Shown here piece after piece: positions 9,801 through 17,889 of a DNA stretch of 64,000 nucleotides. How positions within the stretch are numbered: position 1 is the stretch's first letter; each line of letters starts with the position of its first letter. This DNA comes from Kitasatospora cinereorecta (GTDB lineage: Bacteria > Actinomycetota > Actinomycetes > Streptomycetales > Streptomycetaceae). The stretch covers positions 372,001 to 436,000 of the forward strand of contig NZ_JAMZDX010000004.1 of the NCBI RefSeq assembly GCF_024172095.1. Reading direction: 5' to 3'. The position numbers were made by a program, and so were the translations under genes. A model generated the notes under the pieces. That model saw only the letters and a list, made by a program, of their open reading frames with translations. It did no database searches and was not told the DNA's origin.

Positions 9801-10620
9801 CCGGCTGGACGAGGCGACCGCGGCGCTCGGCGAGGGGCAGTTCGCCACCTGTGTCTGCGTGGTGTTCGACCCGGTCGACCGGATCTGCACGCTCTCCAGC
9901 GCGGGCCACCTGCCACCGGTGGTCTCCGAGCGGGACGGCAGCGCCCGGCTGCTGGACCCGCCGCCGGGCGCGCCGCTGGGTGTGGGCGGGGTGCCGTTCG
10001 AGTCGATGCACTTCGAACTGCCCGACGACGGGCTGCTGGTGCTCTACACCGACGGCCTGGTCGAGCGGCGCGGGCACGATCTGGACGAGGGCCTGGACCT
10101 GCTGCGCCGGACCGTCGCCGAGCGCCAGCCCACCCTGGAGGGCGCCTGCGACGTGGTGCTGACGGCGCTGGCCGCAGACGCGGGGCAGGACGACGTGGCC
10201 GTGATCATGGCGCACGCCGGTCCGGTCGGCGGGGACCAGCTGGCCACCCTGACCCTGGAGGGCGACCGGGCGATGGTCCGACACGCCCGGCGCTTCACCC
10301 GGCAGACGCTGCAGCGCTGGGGGCTGACCTCGCTCGGCGACCTGGCCGAGCTGCTCACCAGCGAGCTGATCACCAACGCCCTGGTGCACGCCGGTGCGCC
10401 GGTCCAACTGCGCTTGTTCCGCAACCAGTTGCTGACCGTCGAGGTGTCCGACGTGGACAGCCGGCTGCCCCGGCTGCGGCGGGCCCGCGAGGAGGACGAG
10501 GGCGGCCGCGGGATGCACCTGATCAACGAGCTGGCGCACCGCTGGGGCAGCCGCTCCACCCGCGACGGCAAGGTGGTCTGGTTCGAGCTGGAGCTCCCGA
10601 TCGGCACGCCCCACGGGTGA
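6832..10620 (+). CDS. PAS-PAS-GAF-GAF-GAF-SpoIIE phosphatase with C-terminal anti-sigma-type HATPase
   Basis: A 1262-residue soluble regulator. Two PAS domains (about 25-130 and 140-260) are followed by three GAF domains (about 290-470, 515-690, 725-890), a PP2C/SpoIIE Ser/Thr phosphatase domain from about 915 with VGGDWFDVV, VGDVMGHG and GQDDVAV metal-site motifs, and an HATPase_c_2 domain from about 1135 with ELITNALVHA and GRGMHLI. Such proteins dephosphorylate or phosphorylate anti-anti-sigma partners in stress-sigma partner switching; this one has both opposing activities in one chain. No STAS partner is adjacent. GAF2 and GAF3 share a nearly identical DNA block (8329-8391 and 8953-9015). 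Start ATG 6832; the SD is weak (AGGTGG). Confidence 0.9.
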   Translation: MDTDKHGRIPRTRRTPAEAEADESVFDGLLTIPIATALISEDGRILHWSPDAEALLGYRPEQAVGRPAAQLLVTDDQRPEVLALFRDILHGRAWSGVFPVRHQQGHHVNLEFRTHPIAGADGRPLVLAVASDVTALRRLQSDLAVLDGFFTQSPVGMAVYDAQLRFVRLNEALARINGLPVDQHLRRRITEVLPGINGQEIEAVMRRVLTEGEAVVDTRSHGRTPGDPTHDHAWSASYFRLQQPDGRILGVSSTIVDITERFQAEITATRAQQRLTMLAEATASIGTTLDLRQTARELADAVVPQLADAVGVFALEHLITGQEEQPGGAPAPDGVTAAGAPHPDGPAASGGHPVAHKVRRLAMATVDPDHPTRHLPTEAVLVLPDDSAYARAMDTARTVTAPNWDLPLLAEGVPAAELNAYLGKQPRPVAITPLVARGTVLGMVVWSRRSDREPIAQADITLGDELAGRAATAIDNARLYTRERNAAEQRRRALAAAETAQERLALLNEASARIGTTLDLATTARELAETATPRLADTVIVEVLDALVRGEPTPSPGQADRSAVLRRLAFHTVPGSGMHPIAPTGSVHRFHPTTPYAWALAHRRPVLLPRTDERAMSWFADDADRARAVREQGVRSLMVIPLIARGAAIGTATFYRSTTDRPYDHADMALASELAARAAVSIDNALLYTRERDAAEQRQRALEAAGAAQERLALLNEASSRIGTTLDLYRTAEELVEVVIPRFADFVTVDLLESVLEGEEPNLVPSTGSVLLRAVAVGEIDDNGTMTHAADPVGGASRSAQLYAQSLRTRRSILVPHVDEAALRRIVAHPSRIEPSLEAGVHSYIMVPLLARGTVLGGAEFIRTRNQEPFTPADVALAEELAARAAVCIDNARLYRRERDTALTLQRSLLPQDVHRTPGLEIAYRYLPSSVISEVGGDWFDVVPLTGGRVALIVGDVMGHGIRAAATMGQLRTVARTLITLDMDPARVLRRLDEATAALGEGQFATCVCVVFDPVDRICTLSSAGHLPPVVSERDGSARLLDPPPGAPLGVGGVPFESMHFELPDDGLLVLYTDGLVERRGHDLDEGLDLLRRTVAERQPTLEGACDVVLTALAADAGQDDVAVIMAHAGPVGGDQLATLTLEGDRAMVRHARRFTRQTLQRWGLTSLGDLAELLTSELITNALVHAGAPVQLRLFRNQLLTVEVSDVDSRLPRLRRAREEDEGGRGMHLINELAHRWGSRSTRDGKVVWFELELPIGTPHG

Positions 10621-10757
10621 GGGCAGGCCGGCCCCCGCCTGCGTCAATCGGACGTACACCCATCACCCTACGGGTGACGACACGCGCCGGCTGACCGGTG
10701 CGGGGGCGGGGGCGACGGATAGTCGGTGGCGACCACACCAATCCCCTGGAGGACTTG

Positions 10758-11063
10758 ATGCGTCCCAGCATTGCCAAGGTCACCGCCGTCTCCTTCGCCG
10801 CGGGCATCGCGCTCTTCGCCGCCGCGGGCTCCGCGTCCGCGTACGGCGGCGGGCACCACATGAAGCCGCACATGGAGAAGCACTGTCCGCACCACCACTC
10901 GGCGGCGATCGTCACCGGCGGCGACGCGACGATCGACGACTCGGACGACGCCGGCTTCGCCGTGGTCACCGGCGGCGACGCGACGATCGACGGCGGCGGC
11001 CGGGCCATCGTCACCGGCGGCGACGCGACCATCACCGACTCGGACGACGACGACGACTGCTGA
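10758..11063 (+). CDS. Small secreted His- and Asp-rich protein with three VTGGDATI repeats
   Basis: A 101-residue protein I do not recognise. GGAGGA lies just before ATG 10758. A signal peptide runs to about residue 30 (AAGSASA). The mature part begins with a His-rich stretch (GGGHHMKPHMEKHCPHHH) and continues with three copies of VTGGDATI at DNA positions 10911, 10965 and 11010, each followed by acidic or glycine-rich spacers, and ends DDDDDC. The His and Asp clusters suggest metal binding at the cell surface, but that is inference. The last residue is cysteine, giving two Cys in the mature chain. It is followed by a strong hairpin. Confidence 0.75.
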   Translation: MRPSIAKVTAVSFAAGIALFAAAGSASAYGGGHHMKPHMEKHCPHHHSAAIVTGGDATIDDSDDAGFAVVTGGDATIDGGGRAIVTGGDATITDSDDDDDC

Positions 11064-11078
11064 CCCACGCGGCCGACG

Positions 11079-11120
11079 GAACGGGCCGGGCACCCCGCTG
11101 TGGGGGCGCCCGGCCCGTTC
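11079..11120. terminator. Strong hairpin terminator after the His/Asp-rich protein gene
   Basis: GAACGGGCCGGGC and GCCCGGCCCGTTC form a long GC stem around a short loop, between convergent genes. The end of the stem is followed by a 16-bp tandem duplication (11111-11142). Confidence 0.75.
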
Positions 11121-11142
11121 GCGTCCCGGCCCGTTCGCGTCC
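11111..11142. repeat. Perfect 16-bp tandem duplication
   Basis: CGGCCCGTTCGCGTCC occurs twice head to tail; the first copy is the 3' arm of the terminator stem. Likely replication slippage. Confidence 0.7.
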
Positions 11143-11166
11143 CGGTCCGCCGCGGTCCGGTGCGGA

Positions 11167-11943
11167 CTACTGCGGGGTGACGTACGCCCCGGAGATGCCG
11201 CCGTCCACCAGGAAGGTGTTGGCGGTCATGAAGGAGGAGTCGTCGCTGGCCAGGAAGGCGACCGCAGCCGCGATCTCCTCCGGCTCGGCGAACCGGCCGA
11301 GCGGGATGTGCACCAGTCGGCGGGCGGCCCGCTCCGGGTCCTTGGCGAACAGCTCCTGCAGCAGCGGGGTGTTGACCGGCCCCGGGCACAGCGCGTTCAC
11401 CCGGATGCCCTCGCGGGCGAACTGCACGCCCAGCTCCCGCGACATCGCCAGCACGCCGCCCTTGGAGGCGGAGTAGGAGATCTGCGAGGTGGCCGCGCCC
11501 ATCACCGCCACGAACGAGGCGGTGTTGATGATCGAGCCCTTGCCCTGGCGCTGCATGTGCGGGATCGCGTACTTGCAGCACAGGTACACGCTGGTCAGGT
11601 TGACCTCCTGGACCCGCTTCCAGGCGTCCAGGCCGGTGACCAGGATGGAGTCGTCGTCCGGCGGGGAGATGCCGGCGTTGTTGAAGGTGATGTCCAGGCT
11701 GCCGTAGGTGTCCACCGCGGTCTGGTACATCGCGCGGACCGCGTCCTCGTCGGTGACGTCGGCCTGGATGAACAGGCCGCCCACCTCGGCGGCGGCCTTG
11801 CGGCCGCTCTCCTCGTCGAGGTCGACGCAGACCACCTTCGCCCCCTCGGCGGCGAAGCGCTTCGCGGTGGCCAGGCCGATGCCGCTGCCGGCGCCGGTGA
11901 TGACCGCCACCCGGCCGTCAAGTCGCTTGGTCATGCTGCTCAT
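11167..11943 (-). CDS. Short-chain dehydrogenase/reductase of the amine-utilisation operon
   Basis: A 258-residue classical SDR. The N-terminal TGAGSGIG nucleotide-binding motif, NNAG, the catalytic Ser (NTASFVAV), and YSASK (Tyr and Lys) are present, with LVDGG near the C-terminus. An acidic residue after the second strand (VDLDEE) favours NAD(H). Its ATG overlaps the stop of the aldehyde dehydrogenase gene (ATGA at 11940-11943), so it is translated last in the five-gene operon. It may oxidise or reduce an alcohol or aldehyde from amine breakdown; family names such as 3-oxoacyl-ACP reductase are generic and not supported by context. Confidence 0.85.
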   Translation of the reverse strand: MSSMTKRLDGRVAVITGAGSGIGLATAKRFAAEGAKVVCVDLDEESGRKAAAEVGGLFIQADVTDEDAVRAMYQTAVDTYGSLDITFNNAGISPPDDDSILVTGLDAWKRVQEVNLTSVYLCCKYAIPHMQRQGKGSIINTASFVAVMGAATSQISYSASKGGVLAMSRELGVQFAREGIRVNALCPGPVNTPLLQELFAKDPERAARRLVHIPLGRFAEPEEIAAAVAFLASDDSSFMTANTFLVDGGISGAYVTPQ

Positions 11944-13307
11944 TCCTCCGTGGAGATGAAGACGTTCTTGGTTTCGGTGAAGGCGTTGAGGGCGTCCGGG
12001 CCGAGCTCACGGCCGAGGCCGGACTGCTTGAACCCGCCGAAGGGGGTCCAGTAGCGCACCGAGGAGTGCGAGTTGACGGACAGGTTGCCCGCCTCCACGC
12101 CGCGGGCGACGCGCAGCGCCCGGCCCACGTCGCGGGTCCAGATCGAGCCGGACAGGCCGTACTCGGTGGCGTTGGCGATCCGCAGCGCGTCCTCCTCGCC
12201 GTGGAAGGGGATCACGCTGACCACCGGGCCGAAGATCTCCTCGGTGAAGGCGCGGTCGTCGTGCGAGGCGGGGGTGAGCACGGTGGGCGGGAACCAGAAG
12301 CCGGGGCCGTCCGGCGCCGCGCCCTGGAAGGCGGGGTCGCCGACGAAGGAGGCCACCCGCTCCCGGTGCGCGGCCGAGATCAGCGGACCCATCTCGGTCT
12401 TCTCGTCGTTCGGGTCGCCGACCCGCACGCCGCGCACCGCGGTCTCCAGCCGGGCCATGAAGTCCTCGTACACCGAGGCCTCGACCAGGATCCGGGAGCG
12501 CGCGCAGCAGTCCTGCCCGGCGTTGTCGAAGACCGCGTACGGCGCGGTGGCGGCGGCCTTGGCGAGGTCGGCGTCGGCGAACACGATGTTGGCGCTCTTG
12601 CCGCCGAGCTCCAGGGTGACCGGCTTCACCTGCTCGGCGCAGCCGGCCATGATCGCCTTGCCGACGGCGGTGGAGCCGGTGAACACCACCTTGCGCACGT
12701 CGGGGTGGGTGACGAAACGCTGTCCGACCACCGGACCGCGGCCCGGGAGGATCTGCAGCACGCCCTCCGGCAGGCCCGCCTGCAGGGCGAGTTCGCCGAG
12801 TCGCAGGGCGGTCAGCGGGGTGAGTTCGGCGGGCTTGACGATCACCGTGTTGCCGGCGGCCAGCGCCGGGGCGAAGCCCCAGGCGGCGATCGGCATCGGG
12901 AAGTTCCACGGCACGATCACGCCGACCACGCCGAGCGGTTCCTGGAAGGTGACGTTCAGGCCGCCGGCCACCGGGATCTGCCGGCCGAACAGCCGCTCGG
13001 GGGCGGCCGCGTAGTACTCGATGACGTCGCGGGCGTTGCCGGCCTCCCAGCGGGCGTTGCCGACGGTGTGGCCGGCGTTGGCGACCTCCAGGGCGGCCAG
13101 GTGCTCGCGGTCGGCGTCCACGGCGGCGGCGAAGGCGCGCAGCAGCCGGGCCCGGTCGGCGGGGGCGACCCGGCGCCAGCCCTCGAAGGCGGCCTTGGCG
13201 CGGGCGATCGCGGCGTCGGTCTCGGCGAGGCCGGCCAGGTCGACGGTGGTGATCACCTCCTCCGTCGCCGGGTTGACCACGTCGTAGCGGTCGGGCTGGT
13301 CGTTCAT
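11940..13307 (-). CDS. Aldehyde dehydrogenase, PuuC/gamma-glutamyl-aminoaldehyde type
   Basis: A 455-residue NAD(P)-dependent aldehyde dehydrogenase. Motifs: PWNFPMPIAAWG, the FTGSTAVGK nucleotide site, ELGGKSANIV with the general-base Glu, and GQDCCARSR with the catalytic Cys. In operon context it should oxidise a gamma-glutamylated amino-aldehyde, as PuuC does for putrescine. Coupling is by ATGA overlaps at both ends (with the hydrolase gene at 13304-13307 and the SDR gene at 11940-11943). The usual alternative, betaine-aldehyde or generic aldehyde oxidation, is less likely beside a glutamine-synthetase-like ligase. Confidence 0.88.
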   Translation of the reverse strand: MNDQPDRYDVVNPATEEVITTVDLAGLAETDAAIARAKAAFEGWRRVAPADRARLLRAFAAAVDADREHLAALEVANAGHTVGNARWEAGNARDVIEYYAAAPERLFGRQIPVAGGLNVTFQEPLGVVGVIVPWNFPMPIAAWGFAPALAAGNTVIVKPAELTPLTALRLGELALQAGLPEGVLQILPGRGPVVGQRFVTHPDVRKVVFTGSTAVGKAIMAGCAEQVKPVTLELGGKSANIVFADADLAKAAATAPYAVFDNAGQDCCARSRILVEASVYEDFMARLETAVRGVRVGDPNDEKTEMGPLISAAHRERVASFVGDPAFQGAAPDGPGFWFPPTVLTPASHDDRAFTEEIFGPVVSVIPFHGEEDALRIANATEYGLSGSIWTRDVGRALRVARGVEAGNLSVNSHSSVRYWTPFGGFKQSGLGRELGPDALNAFTETKNVFISTEE

Positions 13308-14038
13308 GCGGCTCCTTGCGCGTCGCGTGCGTTCTGATCAGCGGTGGTGGCTGCGGTCGCGGCGGTCGCCAGGGCGCGGAACAGCCGCAGGTCCTCGGGG
13401 TCGGTCTCCGGGTGCCACTGGACGCCCAGGACGAAGCGCCGGCCGGGCAGTTCGAGCGCCTCCACGGTGCCGTCCTCGCTCCACGCGGTGGGCAGCAGTC
13501 CGTCCCCGAGCCGGCCGACCGCCTGGTGGTGGTAGCAGTTGACCTTGGCGGAGCGGCCGAGGATCCCGGCCAGCCGGCTGCCGTCGGCCGCCCGTACCGC
13601 GGTGGCGACGAAGCGGGCCGGCACGTGCTGGTGGCTGTCGTCCGGCAGGTGCTGGACCAGGTCGCCGCCGAGCGCCACGTTGAGCAGCTGCATGCCGCGG
13701 CAGACGCCCAGCACCGGCAGGTCCGCCGCCAGGGCGGCGGTCAGCAGCGCCGACTCCCAGTCGTCGCGGGCCCGGTGGGGCGGGCCGGTGCGCGGGTGCG
13801 GCTCGGCGCCGTACCTGGCCGGGTCGAGGTCGGAGCCGCCGGCCAGCACCAGGCCGTCCAGGGTCGCGGCGAGGCGCTCGGCGCCGCCGGCCTGCGGCGG
13901 CAGCAGCACCGGGATGCCGCCGGCCCGGGCCACCGCGTCGACGTACGTCTGTGGGACGAGCGAGGCCGGCTGCTGCCACACCGACCACTGGGCGGGTTCC
14001 TGGTAGGTGGTGATGCCGATCAGTGGTGCGTTTGTCAC
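13304..14038 (-). CDS. Gamma-glutamyl-amine hydrolase, class I glutamine amidotransferase fold (PuuD-like)
   Basis: A 244-residue peptidase C26 protein that frees glutamate from gamma-glutamylated products such as gamma-glutamyl-GABA. Seen: LVLAGGSDLDPARY, the nucleophile elbow LGVCRGMQLLN with the catalytic Cys, and VQWHPE with catalytic His and Glu. The GTG start at 14038 overlaps the synthetase stop (GTGA), and its own stop overlaps the dehydrogenase start. The longer frame that runs through the synthetase gene in another phase is a shadow. Together with its neighbours it closes the gamma-glutamylation cycle. Confidence 0.88.
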   Translation of the reverse strand: MTNAPLIGITTYQEPAQWSVWQQPASLVPQTYVDAVARAGGIPVLLPPQAGGAERLAATLDGLVLAGGSDLDPARYGAEPHPRTGPPHRARDDWESALLTAALAADLPVLGVCRGMQLLNVALGGDLVQHLPDDSHQHVPARFVATAVRAADGSRLAGILGRSAKVNCYHHQAVGRLGDGLLPTAWSEDGTVEALELPGRRFVLGVQWHPETDPEDLRLFRALATAATAATTADQNARDAQGAA

Positions 14039-15393
14039 AGCCGCTCGAATCCGCGGCGCCGCTCCCAGTCGGTCACCGCCGCGTCGTAGGCGGCCAGTTC
14101 GGTCCGGCCGGCGTGCGCGTAGTGGCGGACCATGTCCTTGCCGAAGGCCTCGGTGGCGGCCTCGCTGTTGTCGAAGGCGTCCACCGCGTCGCGCAGCGTG
14201 GACGGCACCCGGGGCGCGTCGGAGGCGTACGCGTTGCCGGTGAACTCGCCCTCCAGCTCCAGCTGGTGCTCCACACCGTGCAGTCCGGCGGCGATCAGCG
14301 CGGCCACTGCCAGGTACGGGTTGACGTCGCCGCCGGGCACCCGGTTCTCGAAGCGCAGCGAGGGGCCGTGGCCGACCACCCGCAGGGCGCAGGTGCGGTT
14401 GTCGCGGCCCCAGGCGATCGCGGTGGGGGCGAAGCTGCCCGCCACGTACCGCTTGTAGGAGTTGACGGTGGGGGCGAGCAGCAGGGCGAACTCGCCCAGG
14501 CAGGCGAGCTGTCCGGCGAGGAAGTGCTCCATGGTGCGGGAGAAGCCGTGCTGCCCCTCGCCCGCCATCACCGGCCGGCCCTCGCCGTCGCGCAGGCTGA
14601 GGTGGATGTGGCAGGAGTTGCCCTCGCGCTCGTTGTACTTGGCCATGAAGGTCAGGCTGTAGCCCTCCTGCGCGGCGATCTCCTTGGCGCCGGTCTTGTA
14701 CACCGAGTGGTCGTCGCAGGTGGTGAGCGCCTCGGCGTACTTGAAGGCGATCTCGTGCTGGCCGAGGTTGCACTCGCCCTTGGCGGACTCCACCGTGAGG
14801 CCGGCCCCGGCCATGCCGTTGCGCAGGCGGCGCAGCAGCGGCTCGATCCTGGCGGTGCCGAGGATGGAGTAGTCGACGTTGTACTGGTTGACCGGGGTCA
14901 GGCCCTGGTAGTTCTTGTCCCAGGCCTGCTCGTAGCTGTCCTTGAAGACGATGAACTCCAGCTCGGTGCCGACGTACGCGTGCCAGCCGTAGGCGGCGAG
15001 CCGGTCCAGCTGGCGGCGCAGGATCTGCCGCGGCGAGACGGTGACCGGCCGCCCGTCGTGGTGGGTGACGTCGCACTGCACCATGGCGGTCGCCGGGTGC
15101 CAGGGCACCATCCGCAGGGTGTCCAGGTCGGGGACCATGACCAGGTCGCCGTAGCCGCTCTCCCAGGAGGAGATCTCGTAGCCGTCCACGGTGTTCATGT
15201 CGATGTCGACGGCCAGCAGGTAGCCGCAGCCCTCGGCGGCGTGCGGGACGACGTCGCTGAGGAAGTACTCGGCGGCGACCCGCTTGCCCTGGAGCCGGCC
15301 CTGCATGTCGGTGAGGGCGAGGACGACGGTGTCCACCGCGCCCTCGGCCACCAGATCGCGCAGCCGGTCGAGGGTGAGCCTCGGGGTACTCAT
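14035..15393 (-). CDS. Glutamine synthetase-like gamma-glutamyl-amine ligase (GlnA3/GlnA4/PuuA type)
   Basis: A 452-residue protein with the GS fold: TELEFIVF, ECNLGQHEIAF, NSCHIHLSL (metal and ATP site), APTVNSYKRYV and RFENRVPGGDVNPYLAVAA. It would use ATP to join glutamate to an amine. The NLGQHE version of the glutamate/ammonium region and the operon partners match the gamma-glutamylpolyamine or gamma-glutamylethanolamide synthetases known from Streptomyces (GlnA3, GlnA4), not the nitrogen-assimilating GlnA. Which amine is used cannot be told here. Start ATG 15393 overlaps the permease stop (ATGA). The C-terminal adenylylation loop of GlnA is absent, as in these paralogues. Confidence 0.88.
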   Translation of the reverse strand: MSTPRLTLDRLRDLVAEGAVDTVVLALTDMQGRLQGKRVAAEYFLSDVVPHAAEGCGYLLAVDIDMNTVDGYEISSWESGYGDLVMVPDLDTLRMVPWHPATAMVQCDVTHHDGRPVTVSPRQILRRQLDRLAAYGWHAYVGTELEFIVFKDSYEQAWDKNYQGLTPVNQYNVDYSILGTARIEPLLRRLRNGMAGAGLTVESAKGECNLGQHEIAFKYAEALTTCDDHSVYKTGAKEIAAQEGYSLTFMAKYNEREGNSCHIHLSLRDGEGRPVMAGEGQHGFSRTMEHFLAGQLACLGEFALLLAPTVNSYKRYVAGSFAPTAIAWGRDNRTCALRVVGHGPSLRFENRVPGGDVNPYLAVAALIAAGLHGVEHQLELEGEFTGNAYASDAPRVPSTLRDAVDAFDNSEAATEAFGKDMVRHYAHAGRTELAAYDAAVTDWERRRGFERL

Positions 15394-16979
15394 CGGATCT
15401 CCAATTCTGCGGGCCGGTCGCCGGTCTCGTCCGTCGGGCCGTGGACGCGCGGGCCGGTGAACCACTTGCGGGCGGAGAGCAGCCACCACAGGCCGGCGAA
15501 GCCGAGCACCACGGTGACCGCGACGGGTGTGTAGTTGAAGCTGACGGCGGTGATCGGGCTGACGGTGGGGAGCATGAACAGGACCGTGATCACGGCCGTC
15601 CAGCCGACCGCGACGGTGCCGATCATCCTGCTCCAGCGGCCCAGATGCCACGGGCCACGCGGGAAGGCGTCGCCCTGCCGCAGCCGGAGCCAGACCGGGA
15701 TCACGTACGAGATGTAGAGCCCGATCACCGAGATCGAGGTGACCGCGGTGTACGCGGTGGAGTTCCACAGCGCGGGCAGGCCCAGCAGCAGGGCGCCGCC
15801 GGTGGCCAGCCACACCGCGCTGGTGGGGGTCTGGGTGCGCGGGTTGATCCGGTGCCACAGCCGGGAGCCGGGCAGCGCGCCGTCCCGGGAGAAGGCGTAG
15901 ATCATCCGGGAGTTGGCGGTGACCGAGGCCATGCCGCAGAAGAACTGGGCGCCGATCACGATCAGCAGCAGCAGCTTGGCGCCGCTCGGGCCGATCGCGT
16001 CGATGAAGATCTGCGCGGGCGGCACGCCGGTCGAGGAGCCGAGTTCGCCGTCGTAGTCCTGGATGGCGAAGGTGATGCCGAGCAGCAGCACCCAGCCGGC
16101 CACCAGCGAGACCACGATCGCGTTCACGATGCCGCGCGGGCCGGAGCGGGCGGCGTCGTGGGTCTCCTCGGTCATGTGGGCGGAGGCGTCGTAGCCGGTG
16201 AGCGTGTACTGGGCGAGCAGCAGGCCGAGCAGTCCGACGTAGAAGCCGTTGGAGAAGCCGGTCTTGTTCACGAACTCGGTGAACACGAAGGACGCCGAGG
16301 CGTGGTGGGACGGCACCAGGACGAGCGCGCCGACGATCACCGCGACGCCCGCCACGTGCCACCAGACGCTGACGTTGTTCAGCAGCGCGACCAGCCGCAC
16401 CCCGCGGGTGTTCAGCAGGCCGTGCAGCAGCAGGATCACCGCGAAGATCTCGATGGTGTGCTGCGGGGTCGCCGACAGGCCGAACTGCAGGTCCAGGAAG
16501 GCGTTGGTGAAGAACGCCGCGCCGTAGTCGACGCCCGCGGTCACCGCGACCTGGCCCATGAAGTTGCACCAGCCGGTGAACCACGCCGCGGCCGGCCCCT
16601 TGGTGCGGGCCAGCTTCGCCGCCCAGTAGTACAGGCCGCCCGCGGTGGGGAAGCTGGAGCAGATCTCGGCCATCGCCAGGCCGACGCACAGCGTCAGCAG
16701 GCCGACCAGCGGCCAGCCCCAGGTGATCACGGCCGGGCCGCCGGTGTTCATGCCCATCCCGTACAGGGTCAGGCAGCCGGAGAGGATGGAGACGATGGAG
16801 AAGGAGACCGCGAAGTTGGAGAAGCCCGACATCGAGCGGGCCAGCTCCTGGGTGTAGCCGAGTTCGCGCAGGCGCAGTTCGTCGGCGTCGAGGGCTTCGG
16901 TGCCGGTGTCCGCGGCGGTGCTATCTGCCGGAAACACGGATGTGCCATGGTGCTCAAGCGAATGCTGCTCGGGAGTCAT
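15390..16979 (-). CDS. APC-superfamily amino acid/amine permease
   Basis: A 529-residue inner-membrane transporter with about 12 hydrophobic segments, starting with the family hallmark SMSGFSNFAVSFSIVSILSG and later GYDASAHMTEETHDAARSGPRGI, typical of the amino acid/choline transporter branch. It is the first gene of the five-gene operon and should import the amine substrate. ATG 16979 is preferred over GTG 16985 because AGGGG sits at the right distance only for the ATG. The intergenic region to the divergent regulator (16980-17146) should carry both promoters. Confidence 0.88.
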   Translation of the reverse strand: MTPEQHSLEHHGTSVFPADSTAADTGTEALDADELRLRELGYTQELARSMSGFSNFAVSFSIVSILSGCLTLYGMGMNTGGPAVITWGWPLVGLLTLCVGLAMAEICSSFPTAGGLYYWAAKLARTKGPAAAWFTGWCNFMGQVAVTAGVDYGAAFFTNAFLDLQFGLSATPQHTIEIFAVILLLHGLLNTRGVRLVALLNNVSVWWHVAGVAVIVGALVLVPSHHASASFVFTEFVNKTGFSNGFYVGLLGLLLAQYTLTGYDASAHMTEETHDAARSGPRGIVNAIVVSLVAGWVLLLGITFAIQDYDGELGSSTGVPPAQIFIDAIGPSGAKLLLLIVIGAQFFCGMASVTANSRMIYAFSRDGALPGSRLWHRINPRTQTPTSAVWLATGGALLLGLPALWNSTAYTAVTSISVIGLYISYVIPVWLRLRQGDAFPRGPWHLGRWSRMIGTVAVGWTAVITVLFMLPTVSPITAVSFNYTPVAVTVVLGFAGLWWLLSARKWFTGPRVHGPTDETGDRPAELEIR

Positions 16980-17134
16980 GCGCACCCCTGGGGGTCAGTG
17001 GGGGTTAATGGTCTGCTTTCGTTCCATTGGGTGGTTGGGCCGTATCGTTCACCCCGGCGGGGCACCACGTCAAGAGCTGACGATCAACCGACCGAAGCTC
17101 CCCTCCGCACCCCCGTCCCCGGCCCGCACGTGGG

Positions 17135-17140
17135 TACGAT
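17135..17140 (+). promoter_or_regulatory. -10 element TACGAT of a leaderless FadR-type regulator gene
   Basis: TACGAT ends 6 bases before the GTG at 17147, so transcription would begin at or next to the start codon. There is no Shine-Dalgarno site. Confidence 0.55.
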
Positions 17141-17146
17141 GCCCGC

Positions 17147-17887
17147 GTGGATCAGGCAGCGCAGACACCCATGAACGGCCAGGTCGACGCGGCCTTCCGG
17201 CCGGTCAGGACCGGCAACGCCTTCGAGGAGACCGTCGAACGCATCCTTCAGGCGATCAAGCTCGGCGTCCTCGCCCACGGCGACCGCCTGCCCGCCGAAC
17301 GCGACCTCGCCACCCGCCTCGGCATCAGCCGCGAGACCCTCCGCGAAGCCCTCCGCTCCCTCCAGGAAGCCGGCTACGTCGAAGCCCGCCGCGGCCGGTA
17401 CGGCGGCACCTTCGTCACCTACCGGCTCCCCGCCCCCGACGTCGACCAGCTCCGCCGCGCCGCCCAGGACCTCGGCGCCGAACTCGAGGACGCCCTCGCC
17501 TTCCGCCTCGTCCTGGAGACCGGCGCCGCCGACCTCGCCGCCAGACGCGAACTCTCCGACGACCAGCGCGCCTACCTGCTGCAACGCCTCGCCGACGCGG
17601 ACGGCGCCAGCGTCGAGCAGTACCGCCAGTGCGACTCCCGCTTCCACCTCGCCATCGGCGAACTCACCGGCTCACCGTCCCTCGCCGCCGCCATCGCCGA
17701 CGCCCGCATGCGCCTCAACGACCTCCTCAACGCCATCCCCATGCTCGGCCGCAACATCGACCACGCCTCCCACCAGCACCACGCCATCACCCACGCCATC
17801 CTCGGCGGCGACCCCACCACCGCCCGCCGCGCCACCGAGGAACACCTTCAGGCCACCGCCACCCTGCTCCGCGCCTTCCTCGCCTGA
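17147..17887 (+). CDS. FadR/GntR-family transcriptional regulator, divergent from the amine operon
   Basis: A 246-residue regulator. The N-terminal winged helix reads ILQAIKLGVLAHGDRLPAERDLATRLGISRETLREALRSLQEAG (about 33-78) and ends in the GRYGGTFV wing. The C-terminal all-helical FCD ligand domain (about 105-240) contains the conserved D...FH..I and H..I..AI..GD pattern, with His residues likely binding a metal and ligand. It is divergent from the permease and should control the operon. A candidate dyad, AATGG (17007-17011) with CCATT (17024-17028), lies between the genes. The GTG start is supported by the leaderless promoter; ATG 17171 is an alternative. Confidence 0.88.
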   Translation: MDQAAQTPMNGQVDAAFRPVRTGNAFEETVERILQAIKLGVLAHGDRLPAERDLATRLGISRETLREALRSLQEAGYVEARRGRYGGTFVTYRLPAPDVDQLRRAAQDLGAELEDALAFRLVLETGAADLAARRELSDDQRAYLLQRLADADGASVEQYRQCDSRFHLAIGELTGSPSLAAAIADARMRLNDLLNAIPMLGRNIDHASHQHHAITHAILGGDPTTARRATEEHLQATATLLRAFLA

Positions 17888-17889
17888 AC

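Noticed and set aside
6775-10659. A 1294-codon open frame on the minus strand
   Set aside because: It is the antisense shadow of the PAS/GAF/SpoIIE gene; low-complexity Arg/Gln/Gly/Val composition and no motifs.
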